Origin: Rhodobiaceae bacterium
Lineage (GTDB): Bacteria > Pseudomonadota > Alphaproteobacteria > Rhizobiales > JANQQB01
NCBI GenBank assembly: GCA_028285165.1
Contig: JANQQB010000277.1
Location: 1-59,418 of the forward strand
DNA length: 59,418 nt
Direction: 5' to 3'
The notes under the pieces are model-generated. The model did no database searches. It was not told where the DNA came from and saw only the letters and a list, made by a program, of their open reading frames with translations. Positions 20,347 through 28,879 of this stretch are shown here, piece after piece. Every line of letters starts with the position of its first letter. Positions within the stretch are counted from its first letter, which is position 1. The translations under genes were made by a program, and so were the position numbers.

Positions 20347-20979
20347 ATGTCGGTTTCCGAGACGCCCTTGTCCGGCACGATCGTCAGCGATCATGTGGTT
20401 CCGGCCCGCGCGCCCTGGAGCGCTGTCGTGCGATGCGGCGACATGCTGCGCCTGATCGATCTGGAAGGCCAGCAGGCCATTGATTTCCTGTGTTTCAACG
20501 CCGCCGATCCGAGCGAACGCTATCACGCCCCGAACACGATCAAGGTGCCGTGCAACATCTACTTGTCAAAGGGGAGCATTCTGCGATCCGTTGAAGCCAA
20601 CCCGATGATGACCATCGTCGAGGACACCTGCGGCCGGCACGACACGATCTTCGGGTGCTGTTCGTTCGCCGTCGATCGCGTTCGATACGGCACCGCAAAC
20701 GACGAATGTTGCCAGCGCAATTTCGAGCGTGAACTCGACCGACACGGCCTCGGTCCGGAGCATGTCGTTCCGAACGTCAATTTTTTCATGTCGGTACCGG
20801 TCAGCGAGGACGGCACGGCGCAAATTACGGACAGCCGGTCGAAGCCCGGAGACTATGTCACGTTGCGGGCGGACATGGACGTCTTGTGCGTGCTTTCGAA
20901 TTGTCCGCAGGAACTCAACCCGGCGAGCGGGTCGAACGGCCCGACGCCAATCCGGGCAACGGTCTTTCGACCGGATTGA
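20347..20979 (+). CDS. DUF1989 protein (urea carboxylase-associated / carboxyguanidine deiminase subunit-like)
   Basis: This 210-aa protein matches the shorter subunit type of the urea carboxylase-associated family: RCGDMLRLIDLEGQQAIDFL, CFNAADPSERYHAPNT, ANPMMTIVEDTCGRHDT, and CQRNFERELDRHGL. Proteins of this family, with a partner subunit, were shown to be carboxyguanidine deiminases in guanidine assimilation. Normally two DUF1989 genes lie together with a biotin-dependent carboxylase and allophanate hydrolase; here a single gene stands alone. Conserved Cys and His residues (CGRHD, HxPNT) are in place, so a metal-dependent deiminase or related activity is possible but unproven. Confidence 0.85.
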   Translation: MSVSETPLSGTIVSDHVVPARAPWSAVVRCGDMLRLIDLEGQQAIDFLCFNAADPSERYHAPNTIKVPCNIYLSKGSILRSVEANPMMTIVEDTCGRHDTIFGCCSFAVDRVRYGTANDECCQRNFERELDRHGLGPEHVVPNVNFFMSVPVSEDGTAQITDSRSKPGDYVTLRADMDVLCVLSNCPQELNPASGSNGPTPIRATVFRPD

Positions 20980-21155
20980 CGGATCCGTGCTTGGGGCGTG
21001 TGAGAACTGCCCGTTGGTTCAGAAGTCCTTTTGTTAGGCAAAGTTTCAGGACATCGTCCTCACTTCTGGCATTAGGCGTATTGCATCCCTATTTCAATAG
21101 CAGCATCGACACATATGTTTGACGAATACTGTTGAATCTCTGGGGAGGCGTCATC

Positions 21156-21545
21156 ATGCAACAAAAGAAGCAGAGCCGCGTAAGACGACGCCTTGACCGG
21201 ATGAAACAGGCCCGGAGCCAGACCGTCAGTGCGCCGCGCCGGATCGCGGCCGTCGCCATTTTCGGCGCCGTTGCACTTGTCGTTGTGTATGGTGCGGCCG
21301 TCGTTTTCGGCTGGATGGCCCTTCAATGGCAGCTTGCAGGCTACGCCGTCGCACTTGGTGTTCTTACGGGTACGACCGTCGGTGCCACGGCAACGGCTGC
21401 AGGCATTCCCTCCGAAATCCTGGCCGCCATATGGATCGGCTTGGAAATCACCGCTCACGCCATCGTACTGGTGCTCGAAAGTGTCCTGTCCTTTTTTGGC
21501 GCCATTCTGGCGTTTATCGCCGGTATCTTCTCGATCTTTTCGTAG
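21156..21545 (+). CDS. Small basic membrane protein of unknown function
   Basis: Not recognised. The 129-aa protein starts with a Lys/Arg-rich segment (about residues 1-30, QQKKQSRVRRRLDRMKQARS) followed by three hydrophobic stretches: IAAVAIFGAVALVVVYGAAV, a middle one around GYAVALGVLTGTTVGATA, and a C-terminal one LVLESVLSFFGAILAFIAGI ending at the terminus. The positive-inside rule places the N-terminus in the cytoplasm. Start 21156 is preceded by GGGGAGG. It stands alone in a less GC-rich region. Confidence 0.6.
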   Translation: MQQKKQSRVRRRLDRMKQARSQTVSAPRRIAAVAIFGAVALVVVYGAAVVFGWMALQWQLAGYAVALGVLTGTTVGATATAAGIPSEILAAIWIGLEITAHAIVLVLESVLSFFGAILAFIAGIFSIFS

Positions 21546-21687
21546 AGTTCGTCAGTCCCCCTTCCCGGCGGCCGGACTTGGCTCGATCTGCCATCGGTCA
21601 TCCGTCCGAGACCGTGCTTGTATTTCGGCCCCTGCCGAAGGATGATCCCGGTTTTGTAATCGACATGTCCGGGAAGAAGGCTGGCGT

Positions 21688-22617
21688 ATGAAAATCGCGA
21701 TCGTGGGAACCGGCGCCATGGGGTCGGTCTATGCCGCCCTGTTCGCTGAGAAAGGACACGCCGTCTGGGCGATCGATGTCTGGGAAGACCACCTCGCAGC
21801 CATCCGGGATCAGGGCCTGCGTGTCGAAGGGGCCAGCGGCGACAGGATCGTGACCGGAATCCGGACGGCCCGAACGCCGGAAGAAGCCGAGCCCTGCGAT
21901 CTTTATGTCGTGGCGACGAAGGCCTCGGGCGTCGAAGCCGCCGCGCGGTCGATTGCCTCTGTAAAGCCGGAAACCGGTCTGGTTCTGACGATCCAGAACG
22001 GCCTTGGGGCCGGCGAGCGCATCGCCGCCCACATGCCGACCGACAAGGTCCTGCTCGGCGTTGCCGAAGGGTTCGGAGCGTCCATGAAAGGACCTGGCCA
22101 TGCCCATCACAACGCCATGAAACTGATCCGTATCGGCGAAATGAACGGTGGCCTCTCCGATCGGGCCAGGGGCCTGGAAACACTTTGGCGCGAAGCAGGG
22201 TTTTCCGTCAGGGCGTTCGAGGACATCGACCAACTGATCTGGGAAAAATTTATCTGCAACGTCACGTTCAGCGCACCGTGCACCGTTTTCGACCGAACCG
22301 TCGGTGAAATCATGGCCGATCCGGCGTCGTGGAACATTGCTCTGACCTGCGGTCTGGAAGCCCATACGGCCGGCGCGGCAAAAGGCGTCGCGTTTTCGTT
22401 CGACGACGCGGAAGCCTACATCACCGCATTCGGTCGCGGCATGCCGCATGCACGGCCATCCATGTTGCTCGATCACCATGCAAGGCGCCCGTCGGAAATC
22501 GATGCGATAAACGGCATGGTCCCGGTCGTCGCCCGTTCCGTCGGAACGACCGCTCCCTACAATGAAGTCGTCTCGGGGATCGTGCGATCGCGCGAGGCCG
22601 AATTCGCGCCGATCTGA
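21688..22617 (+). CDS. Ketopantoate reductase (ApbA/PanE) family protein
   Basis: This 309-aa NAD(P)-binding protein has the Rossmann motif IVGTGAMGSVYAALFAEKGH at the N-terminus, VVATKASGVEAAA, TIQNGLGAGE, the catalytic lysine in LIWEKFICNV and the C-terminal DHHARRPSEIDAINGMV with the conserved glutamate. The family reduces 2-oxoacids; pantoate formation is one activity among several. No other pantothenate gene lies near, so the substrate is uncertain. Confidence 0.9.
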   Translation: MKIAIVGTGAMGSVYAALFAEKGHAVWAIDVWEDHLAAIRDQGLRVEGASGDRIVTGIRTARTPEEAEPCDLYVVATKASGVEAAARSIASVKPETGLVLTIQNGLGAGERIAAHMPTDKVLLGVAEGFGASMKGPGHAHHNAMKLIRIGEMNGGLSDRARGLETLWREAGFSVRAFEDIDQLIWEKFICNVTFSAPCTVFDRTVGEIMADPASWNIALTCGLEAHTAGAAKGVAFSFDDAEAYITAFGRGMPHARPSMLLDHHARRPSEIDAINGMVPVVARSVGTTAPYNEVVSGIVRSREAEFAPI

Positions 22618-22639
22618 CGCGGAAACGCTCAAAGGCCCT

Positions 22640-23101
22640 TCAGGCCGGCTTCAGGTGATAGGTCAGAGCGCGCGCTACGCAATGCCGGAGTGCATCCACC
22701 GGCAGCGGATCGCCAATCCGGAACAGAAGCGCCCGATTTCCCTCAAAGGCGAAAACGGCCGGATACCGCTCCCGGAATTCCGCGACCAGCGTCGTCTGAC
22801 AATGGAAAAACATCGCGAAATCATGGTCTCCCGTCTTCAGCCGATCGATGCGTATCGTGCTGCCAGTTCTCGGCCGTTTCGGCAGATAGGATGGTTGGTG
22901 CCACTTAAGGCATTCCACTATCGGTCCGACCCGATCCGTGCTGTCTGCCGTGGCAAGTATCAGGGATCGCAGATCCAGTAGCCGGGCTCTGTGCGGGTCA
23001 GGATAGGATTGAAAGACGGCTTCCACCGCGGAATCGGCAAAAGACGGTTGCGGTTCGACGTGAGAAGGATCCTTCAGAAGGGTTGGTGCGGAGCGGGTCA
23101 T
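22640..23101 (-). CDS. DUF1801 domain protein
   Basis: This 153-aa protein shows the DUF1801 (YdhG-like) pattern: a helix AVEAVFQSYPDPHRARLLDLRSLIL, then VECLKWHQPSYL, a strand block DHDFAMFFHCQTTLV and a C-terminal ALRHCVARALTYHL. The function of the family is unknown; the fold resembles frataxin-like domains. Start 23101 (MTRSAPTLL) is chosen from the extent of the domain; the frame is open to 23647 but there it overlaps the divergent alkC-like gene. Confidence 0.8.
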   Translation of the reverse strand: MTRSAPTLLKDPSHVEPQPSFADSAVEAVFQSYPDPHRARLLDLRSLILATADSTDRVGPIVECLKWHQPSYLPKRPRTGSTIRIDRLKTGDHDFAMFFHCQTTLVAEFRERYPAVFAFEGNRALLFRIGDPLPVDALRHCVARALTYHLKPA

Positions 23102-23201
23102 GGACGTTCGATCTGTTTGTCGCGGCAGGACTGCGGGAGACTCAGCGTTCAGCCTACATGATCTCTTTCGCTGACGTGGCAGGAAAACAGGCGGACAGGC
23201 A

Positions 23202-24350
23202 ATGCCCGAACCGTTCAAGACATTCTTCAACCCGGACATGATCGCGCTGATGGGCACCCATCTTGCGCAGGCCTCGGACGGCTTTGATCGAGAGCGCTTT
23301 GTCCGCCTCGCGACGGACAACCTGGACGCCCTGGAACTCAAGGAACGATCGCGCCAGATCCGCGACGCGCTGCAATCCTGCCTGCCTGCCGATTTTCGCG
23401 CAGCCTGTGCCGTCCTTGTCGCCGCCCTGCACCCGGAAGACGACGTCGACCTGTCGCAGACCTGCATGGACAAACACGGGATCCGCGGCTGGGCGGTGAT
23501 GCCGATGACGGAATTCGTTGCCGGAAACGGCCTCGATGATTTCGACCATTCCATGGACATCCTGAAAGAGATGACAAAGCGCTTCAGTTCCGAATTCGCC
23601 GTCAGGGCGTTCATCGCCCGCGATCCGGAACGGGCGATGTCGATCATGACGGAGTGGACGGAAGACGAGAATTACCATGTGCGCCGGCTTGCGTCGGAGG
23701 GCAGCCGGCCCCGCCTGCCCTGGGGTGGTAACCTCAAGGGGTTCATGGCCGATCCGGAACCGGTGATCCGTCTGCTGGAACGGCTGAAGGACGATCCGTC
23801 GGATTATGTGCGCCGGTCGGTGGCAAACAGTCTCAATGACATCGCCAAGGACCATCCGGACCGGGTCGCCGAAATCGCGGGGATCTGGCTTGCCGGCGCG
23901 GACGGCAATCGCCGGCGCCTGGTTCGGCATGCCTGCCGCGGCCTGGTCAAACAGGGCCACAAACCGACGCTGGACGCGCTTGGGTTCGGCAAACCCGATG
24001 TCGAGCTGATCCGGCTCGACATCAAAACCCCGGCGGTCGAGTTCGGCGGCATGCTGGAATTCGAAATCGAACTTGTGTCACGCAGCGCACAGGATCAGAA
24101 CCTGATCCTCGACTACGTGATCCATCACCGCAAGGCGAACGGGGATACTGCGCCCAAGGTCTTCAAGGGCAAGACGTGCGACCTGGGAGCCGGCGAAACC
24201 GCGCGCGTCCAGCGGCGGCACGCAATCCGTCCGATTACTACCCGTGTCTATTATGCGGGAACCCACGGCCTGGAAATCCTGGCGAACGGCGAGAGCCTGG
24301 CGCGAAGTGCATTCGAACTCGTCATGCCCGACGGTCAGGACAAGGGTTGA
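23202..24350 (+). CDS. AlkC-type DNA alkylation repair glycosylase with C-terminal Ig-like domain
   Basis: This 382-aa protein has HEAT-like helical repeats of the AlkC/AlkD family in residues about 15-260, with the hallmark NYHVRRLASEG and RPRLPWG segments followed by EPVIRLLERLKDDPSDYVRRSVANSLNDI. Residues about 270-375 form a beta-rich domain (FEIELVSRSA, YVIHHRKANG, RVYYAGTHGLEILANG) that matches the Ig-like extension described for AlkC. AlkC excises N3-methyladenine and related cationic lesions without base flipping. It stands alone; no alkA or ada is near. Confidence 0.88.
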   Translation: MPEPFKTFFNPDMIALMGTHLAQASDGFDRERFVRLATDNLDALELKERSRQIRDALQSCLPADFRAACAVLVAALHPEDDVDLSQTCMDKHGIRGWAVMPMTEFVAGNGLDDFDHSMDILKEMTKRFSSEFAVRAFIARDPERAMSIMTEWTEDENYHVRRLASEGSRPRLPWGGNLKGFMADPEPVIRLLERLKDDPSDYVRRSVANSLNDIAKDHPDRVAEIAGIWLAGADGNRRRLVRHACRGLVKQGHKPTLDALGFGKPDVELIRLDIKTPAVEFGGMLEFEIELVSRSAQDQNLILDYVIHHRKANGDTAPKVFKGKTCDLGAGETARVQRRHAIRPITTRVYYAGTHGLEILANGESLARSAFELVMPDGQDKG

Positions 24351-24362
24351 CGATTCCACCCG

Positions 24363-25778
24363 CTATGCGGACAGGCGATCGTCGAAGTGGACCGGTTCAA
24401 GCTCGGGGTGGCGATCCACCATGCCCAGCACCTCCTCGCAGGCCCGCGCCACCTGAAACACCTGCCGATCGCGAAACAAGGGGCCGGTCAGCATCATGCC
24501 CACGGGCACGCCGGCCCGCGTCATGCCGCAGGGCACGGAAATCGACGGATGACCGGAAAGATCGAACAATCCGGTGTTCCTGAAGGACAGCGTGGCATAA
24601 TCGGCCGGGCGGCTGTCGATCGGTGCGGCGGCGATGGTCGACGTGGGCGCAAGCAACACGTCGCATTGCTCGAACAACGCCTCAACCTCGGCCCGAAACT
24701 GAACACGCGTATGCTGTGCCTTGGCGTAGTCCGTCACACTGCGCTCGCCGGACCGGATCAACTTGTCTCGCGTGTCGGCGCCGAAGATTTCGGGGCGTGA
24801 CCGCAAGTCCTCCTCATACAGCGCAAGTGCTTCCAAAAACATCGTGCGGCTTGCGCTGAAAGCCCCCTCGATGTCGGGCAAGTCGACATCGACAACCTTG
24901 GCGCCGTTTTCGCGCAACACATCCACGGCCGCATCGACGAGATCCACAACCTCGTCATATCCCTCGAAGAAGTATCGCCGGACAATGCCGAAGCGGATCA
25001 TCGGCAATTCCCGACGGGTCGGCTCGAATCCCTCGGAAATGTCGGCGTCGACCGAATAGGGATCGGTCGGGTCATATCCTGCGATCGCTTCCAGCACCGT
25101 TGCCGTATCGCGGACCGTGCGTGCCATCGGCCCGACATGATCCATGCTCCGGGCAAGCGGCAGGACCCCGGTCTTGCTGACCAGGCCGAAAGTCGGTTTG
25201 TGGCCGACGATGCCGCAGCAATGGGCCGGTTGGCGGATGGAACAGCCGGTATCCGTTCCAAGCGCTGCAAAGGCCATGCCGGCGGCCACGGCGGCGGCCG
25301 AACCGCCACTCGATCCGCCCGGGTCGCGCGCCAGGGACCAGGGATTACGGATCGTGCCGAAAAACGGATTGATGCTGGTCGTTCCGTAGGCGAGTTCGTG
25401 CAGGCCGGTCTTGCCGAGCAGCACCGCCCCGGCTTCCCGAAGCCGCGTTACCGCGGTCGCGTCGTGCCCCGGAACCCAGTTCTCGAACATTCTGGACCCA
25501 CCGGTCGTCCGGATGCCGCTCGTGGCGAAGAGGTCTTTGACCGCCACCGGAATACCATGCAGCGGACCGCGATCGTGGCCGTCGCGCAATTCCGTATCGG
25601 CCTGTCGCGCCTGGTCCAGCGCCAGGTCGTCGGTAACCGTGATGTAGGCATTCACCGTTTCGTTCAGTTCCGCAATCCGGTCGAGCATGGCGATCGTCAG
25701 CGCCTCCGCACTGAGCTCACCGGCGCGTATCTGCTCGCCGATCCGGTCGATCGTTTCGAAATGGACGGGTACAGTCAC
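24363..25778 (-). CDS. Amidase signature family hydrolase (GatA-like)
   Basis: This 471-aa amidase has the catalytic Lys81 (VAVKDLF), the cis-serine region GGSSGGSAAAVAAG at 154-167 and the nucleophile Ser180 in GTDTGCSIRQPA. The oxyanion-hole glycine before the serine, usually GGS, is Cys179. The start is a GTG at 25778 preceded by AAGGGTGG; an in-frame ATG at 25910 gives an extension that is not family-like. No GatB or GatC is adjacent, so it is more likely a catabolic or detoxifying amidase than a tRNA amidotransferase subunit. Its substrate is unknown. Confidence 0.9.
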   Translation of the reverse strand: MTVPVHFETIDRIGEQIRAGELSAEALTIAMLDRIAELNETVNAYITVTDDLALDQARQADTELRDGHDRGPLHGIPVAVKDLFATSGIRTTGGSRMFENWVPGHDATAVTRLREAGAVLLGKTGLHELAYGTTSINPFFGTIRNPWSLARDPGGSSGGSAAAVAAGMAFAALGTDTGCSIRQPAHCCGIVGHKPTFGLVSKTGVLPLARSMDHVGPMARTVRDTATVLEAIAGYDPTDPYSVDADISEGFEPTRRELPMIRFGIVRRYFFEGYDEVVDLVDAAVDVLRENGAKVVDVDLPDIEGAFSASRTMFLEALALYEEDLRSRPEIFGADTRDKLIRSGERSVTDYAKAQHTRVQFRAEVEALFEQCDVLLAPTSTIAAAPIDSRPADYATLSFRNTGLFDLSGHPSISVPCGMTRAGVPVGMMLTGPLFRDRQVFQVARACEEVLGMVDRHPELEPVHFDDRLSA

Positions 25779-25999
25779 GGGTCCACCCTTTGCACATGTC
25801 GGCCATGGCCCGCCGCCGACGAAAAACCGCCTTTCGCCCCCGGCCTTGAAAGCCGTCAAATGCGGCTTTCTTCGGGCCGAAGAAGCCACGCCGGCTGTCG
25901 GGTACGGCAAGGCTTTGATCGGATTTTGTGTCGTGGCGACGGAAATTCCACCGCATTCAAGGGTTTATGACGGTTTTTTTGTGCAATTGCAAAGGTCGC

Positions 26000-26908
26000 T
26001 CAGTTGATAGCCGGCAAATCGGCAGCGACCGCTCCCGGCATCGCCGGCCCATGCGTTTCCACCGAATCCAACGCGATGTCGCCATATACGAGGGCCCGAG
26101 CAAGGGCTTCCTCACGGGTCGCGGCCCCCAGCTTCCGGCGGGCGTTCTTGAAGTGGAATTCGACGGTGATCGGGGCAATGCCAATCGAACGGGCGATCTG
26201 CGCCGTGCGGCTGCCCTTGGCCAGGAGTGTCAGACACATGCGTTCTCGCGCCGATAACCGACCGGACGGCACGGCTTCGGCCGTTTCCTGTCGGCTTGCG
26301 AAGGCATCGAGCCTTTCGTGCGCATAAAATCCCATCAGGCGCACCGGCAACGCGACTTCGTCATACAGTCGGTCGAAACGTCGTCTCGGCAGATGTGTTC
26401 CGAACGTCCAACCACCGCAGCGCCGGTTGCTGCCCAATCGAACCGGGCTCGTGAAGCCGCTTGCCAGTCCGGCCTCGCTCATGTCCAGGAGGCGCTGCCG
26501 CGCGGGCTCGGACAGATTTGGATAAAGGTCGAGATATTCGACGCCGGTCAGCCTCGGTTCAAAGCTCTCGCAATGCCTGAGCAGCGGATCAGCGGCAATC
26601 TGGGTCTCCGAGAGATAGTGATCGGTCCACCAGGCCGGCAGCGTCGACCGGGTCACGCCTGCGTCGTGCGGCGCCTCCGGCCTCACACACACGTAAATCA
26701 GACTATCGATCCCGAACGCGCGAAAATGGGACACACAAATCGACCAGAGGTCTTCGTTGTCGCCCGCCTCCTGCAAGGCTTCGACAAAGCGATCAACCCG
26801 GGTGTCGTGTTCTGCAGGCCGCATTGCGCACGCTTCATTGCGCGCATACCGGACCCGGTTACTTTCCACAACGCCGTCTCGTGTCTCACCGATACTATGC
26901 CCGACCAT
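26000..26908 (-). CDS. LuxR-type quorum-sensing regulator (solo)
   Basis: This 302-aa protein has an N-terminal autoinducer-binding domain and a C-terminal LuxR helix-turn-helix (RLSARERMCLTLLAKG, then IARSIGIAPITVEFHFKNARRKLGA). The four signature residues of acyl-homoserine-lactone pockets occur with the right spacing: Trp94, Tyr98, Asp107 and Pro108 in WWTDHYLSETQIAADPLL. The start at 26908 is supported by AGAAGGG upstream. No luxI-type synthase is in the window, so it is a LuxR solo that could respond to external or distantly encoded signals. It is divergent from the HTH-hydrolase fusion. Confidence 0.88.
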   Translation of the reverse strand: MVGHSIGETRDGVVESNRVRYARNEACAMRPAEHDTRVDRFVEALQEAGDNEDLWSICVSHFRAFGIDSLIYVCVRPEAPHDAGVTRSTLPAWWTDHYLSETQIAADPLLRHCESFEPRLTGVEYLDLYPNLSEPARQRLLDMSEAGLASGFTSPVRLGSNRRCGGWTFGTHLPRRRFDRLYDEVALPVRLMGFYAHERLDAFASRQETAEAVPSGRLSARERMCLTLLAKGSRTAQIARSIGIAPITVEFHFKNARRKLGAATREEALARALVYGDIALDSVETHGPAMPGAVAADLPAIN

Positions 26909-26974
26909 GAAGCCCTTCTGCCTTCCGCAGTTTTACCGCTTCGACATTTAGGGATGGACAGGATTTGCGGCATG

Positions 26975-26986
26975 CCCAATCTTGGG
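26975..26986. promoter_or_regulatory. Short inverted repeat between two divergent LuxR-type genes
   Basis: CCCAATCTTGGG has perfect five-base arms around two bases. It lies 67 bases from one start and 124 from the other, within the shared promoter region. It is shorter than a classical lux box, so assignment as an operator is tentative. Confidence 0.25.
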
Positions 26987-27109
26987 TAACTTGGCCAGGG
27001 CCGGTCGCTTTCTATTTTTTTTGCAGGAACAGAAACGATTGGCGCTGTCCCACCGCCGAAGCCGCTGTGTCTTGCGACGAGCGCTCGGCCAAGCCAATTG
27101 TCAGGACGC

Positions 27110-28768
27110 ATGCAGCGCGATCACACCGATAGTGAACCCGTTCCCGGTTCCACCGCGATCGACATGATCGATGCCGTCTACGGTGCCGTCCTGGATCACG
27201 ACCGGTTTGATGAACTGATCCGGCTGACCGTCGGCTATCTGCCGGACAACATCCAGCAATCCCGGTTCGCCGAATTGCGCGCCCTTCTGGAAAATCATCT
27301 GGCGCGCGCGGAGACGATGCTGCATCGGCTGCCGCAGGACACGAACGGCGCCCCGGAAGACGTCCCGCACTTCGATCTGTCCCGAGCCGGACTGATCGTC
27401 GATGCCAACGATGCTGCGCGATCGCTTTTTGGAACAGAACCGGGCCTGTCGGTGTACGAGTTCGACATCCCGACCGACATGGTCTCCGCGCTGCGGGACT
27501 TTCTGTCCGGCCAAAGCACTCTGCCTCCCGTGCTGCGGCTGACCCGGTTGGATACGACGACGCCCTATGTCGTCAGCGTAGAGCCATTGCCGGGCGGGAT
27601 CGGAGCGCGCTGCCGCGGCGTCGACGCGCTCTGGTCGGACGAAGCCGGCGAAGCTTTGCGGACGCTGTTCAAGCTGAGCCGGTCCGAGGCCGAGGTATTG
27701 GGTCTCCTGTTGTCCGGCCTGTCGCCGATTGAGGTAGCAGAGCGACGGGGCCGGTCGATCGAAACAGTGCGTCAGCAGATCAAGGCGATGTTGTCGAAAA
27801 CCCATTCCGGCGGGATCCAGGATCTTATCCACCTCGCCCGGGCCGTCACCTTGTCAACCCGTCGCTCGAATCGGCGCGGCGGCAATGCCGCATCCGGCGA
27901 CCGGCGCGGCCTGCACCGCCTGCCGGACGGTCGGGTTCTCGACTATACGCGTCAGGGCAATCCAAACGCTAAGGATGCCGTGTTCTTTCTGCACGGCTGC
28001 CTGTGCGGCAACCGGTTTCCGGCGCCCGCCGTGGAGGCGTTGAACACGCGATCCTTGCAGGTCATCGCTCCGGCACGCCCCAATCACGGCCAGTCTTCCG
28101 GCAAGGAAGCCTTCGTTACGGGACCTGACCTCTACGCGCGTGACCTGTTGCATCTGGCCGATCATCTGGGCATTGAGCGGTTTCACATCGTCGCGTTCGA
28201 CATCGGCACGATCTATGCGCTCATGTGCGCCCGACATGTCGATCATCGCGCCACCGGTCTGACCTGCATTTCAGCCCAACCGCCGATCGGCGGCCTTGCC
28301 GACATCGCCTCGATGCCGGCGCAGCAACGGGTTTTTGCCCTGATGCCGAAACTTTCGGTTCCGTTGCTGAGATTCATGGCCAAGGCCGGTGACAAGCGGT
28401 TGAAACGGATCGGGGAACGCGGCTTTCCGGACGCCGTCTTTCGCGATGCGCCCGCCGACCTCAGGGCCTGCGAAGACCCGGATCTGTTGCGGCTCTTCTG
28501 GCACGGCCATCTGTTTCATGTCGAAAACGGATCGGAAGGGTTTATCGACGATTGCCGCGTCGTTGCCTCCAACTGGTATTCGACTTTCGTGCGTCCGGCC
28601 ACGCCGATCCGTTTCCTGCATGGGGAGGAAAACGCCACGATTCCGCCGGAACGGATCTTCGGCTTCGCCGAGAAGCTCGGCGCTCGCATGACATTGGTGC
28701 CTGGCGCCGGCCATACCTTGCCGTTTACCCATTGGGATGCAGTCTTCGACGCGGTCGTCGGCGACTGA
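27110..28768 (+). CDS. LuxR-type HTH fused to alpha/beta hydrolase-like domain
   Basis: This 552-aa protein has three parts. Residues 1-175 look PAS-like (SRAGLIVDANDAARSLFG). Residues 180-250 are a LuxR-type helix-turn-helix (KLSRSEAEVLGLLLSGLSPI, then RSIETVRQQIKAML). Residues 265-552 are an alpha/beta hydrolase with oxyanion motif FFLHGC at 293-297 and a C-terminal GAGHTLPF with His535. The nucleophile elbow reads VAFDIGT, with Asp364 where serine is expected. It may be a sensor that binds rather than hydrolyses its ligand, or an Asp-nucleophile enzyme. An ATG at 27110 is preferred over a TTG at 27098. Confidence 0.85.
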   Translation: MQRDHTDSEPVPGSTAIDMIDAVYGAVLDHDRFDELIRLTVGYLPDNIQQSRFAELRALLENHLARAETMLHRLPQDTNGAPEDVPHFDLSRAGLIVDANDAARSLFGTEPGLSVYEFDIPTDMVSALRDFLSGQSTLPPVLRLTRLDTTTPYVVSVEPLPGGIGARCRGVDALWSDEAGEALRTLFKLSRSEAEVLGLLLSGLSPIEVAERRGRSIETVRQQIKAMLSKTHSGGIQDLIHLARAVTLSTRRSNRRGGNAASGDRRGLHRLPDGRVLDYTRQGNPNAKDAVFFLHGCLCGNRFPAPAVEALNTRSLQVIAPARPNHGQSSGKEAFVTGPDLYARDLLHLADHLGIERFHIVAFDIGTIYALMCARHVDHRATGLTCISAQPPIGGLADIASMPAQQRVFALMPKLSVPLLRFMAKAGDKRLKRIGERGFPDAVFRDAPADLRACEDPDLLRLFWHGHLFHVENGSEGFIDDCRVVASNWYSTFVRPATPIRFLHGEENATIPPERIFGFAEKLGARMTLVPGAGHTLPFTHWDAVFDAVVGD

Positions 28769-28879
28769 AAACCGGACAATCAAAGCCTCGGGCTATGATT
28801 TTCCATAGCTGGCCGGACCGAACCTGGCCGGCCATCGTGCAATGCAGTCGTTTCACCTTCACCGGTAAACCTGGTCACC

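Noticed and set aside
25982-25991. Palindrome TGCAATTGCA after a run of T
   Set aside because: It lies next to the 3' end of the LuxR solo and about 200 bases upstream of the amidase; ten bases of symmetry is too short to call an operator.
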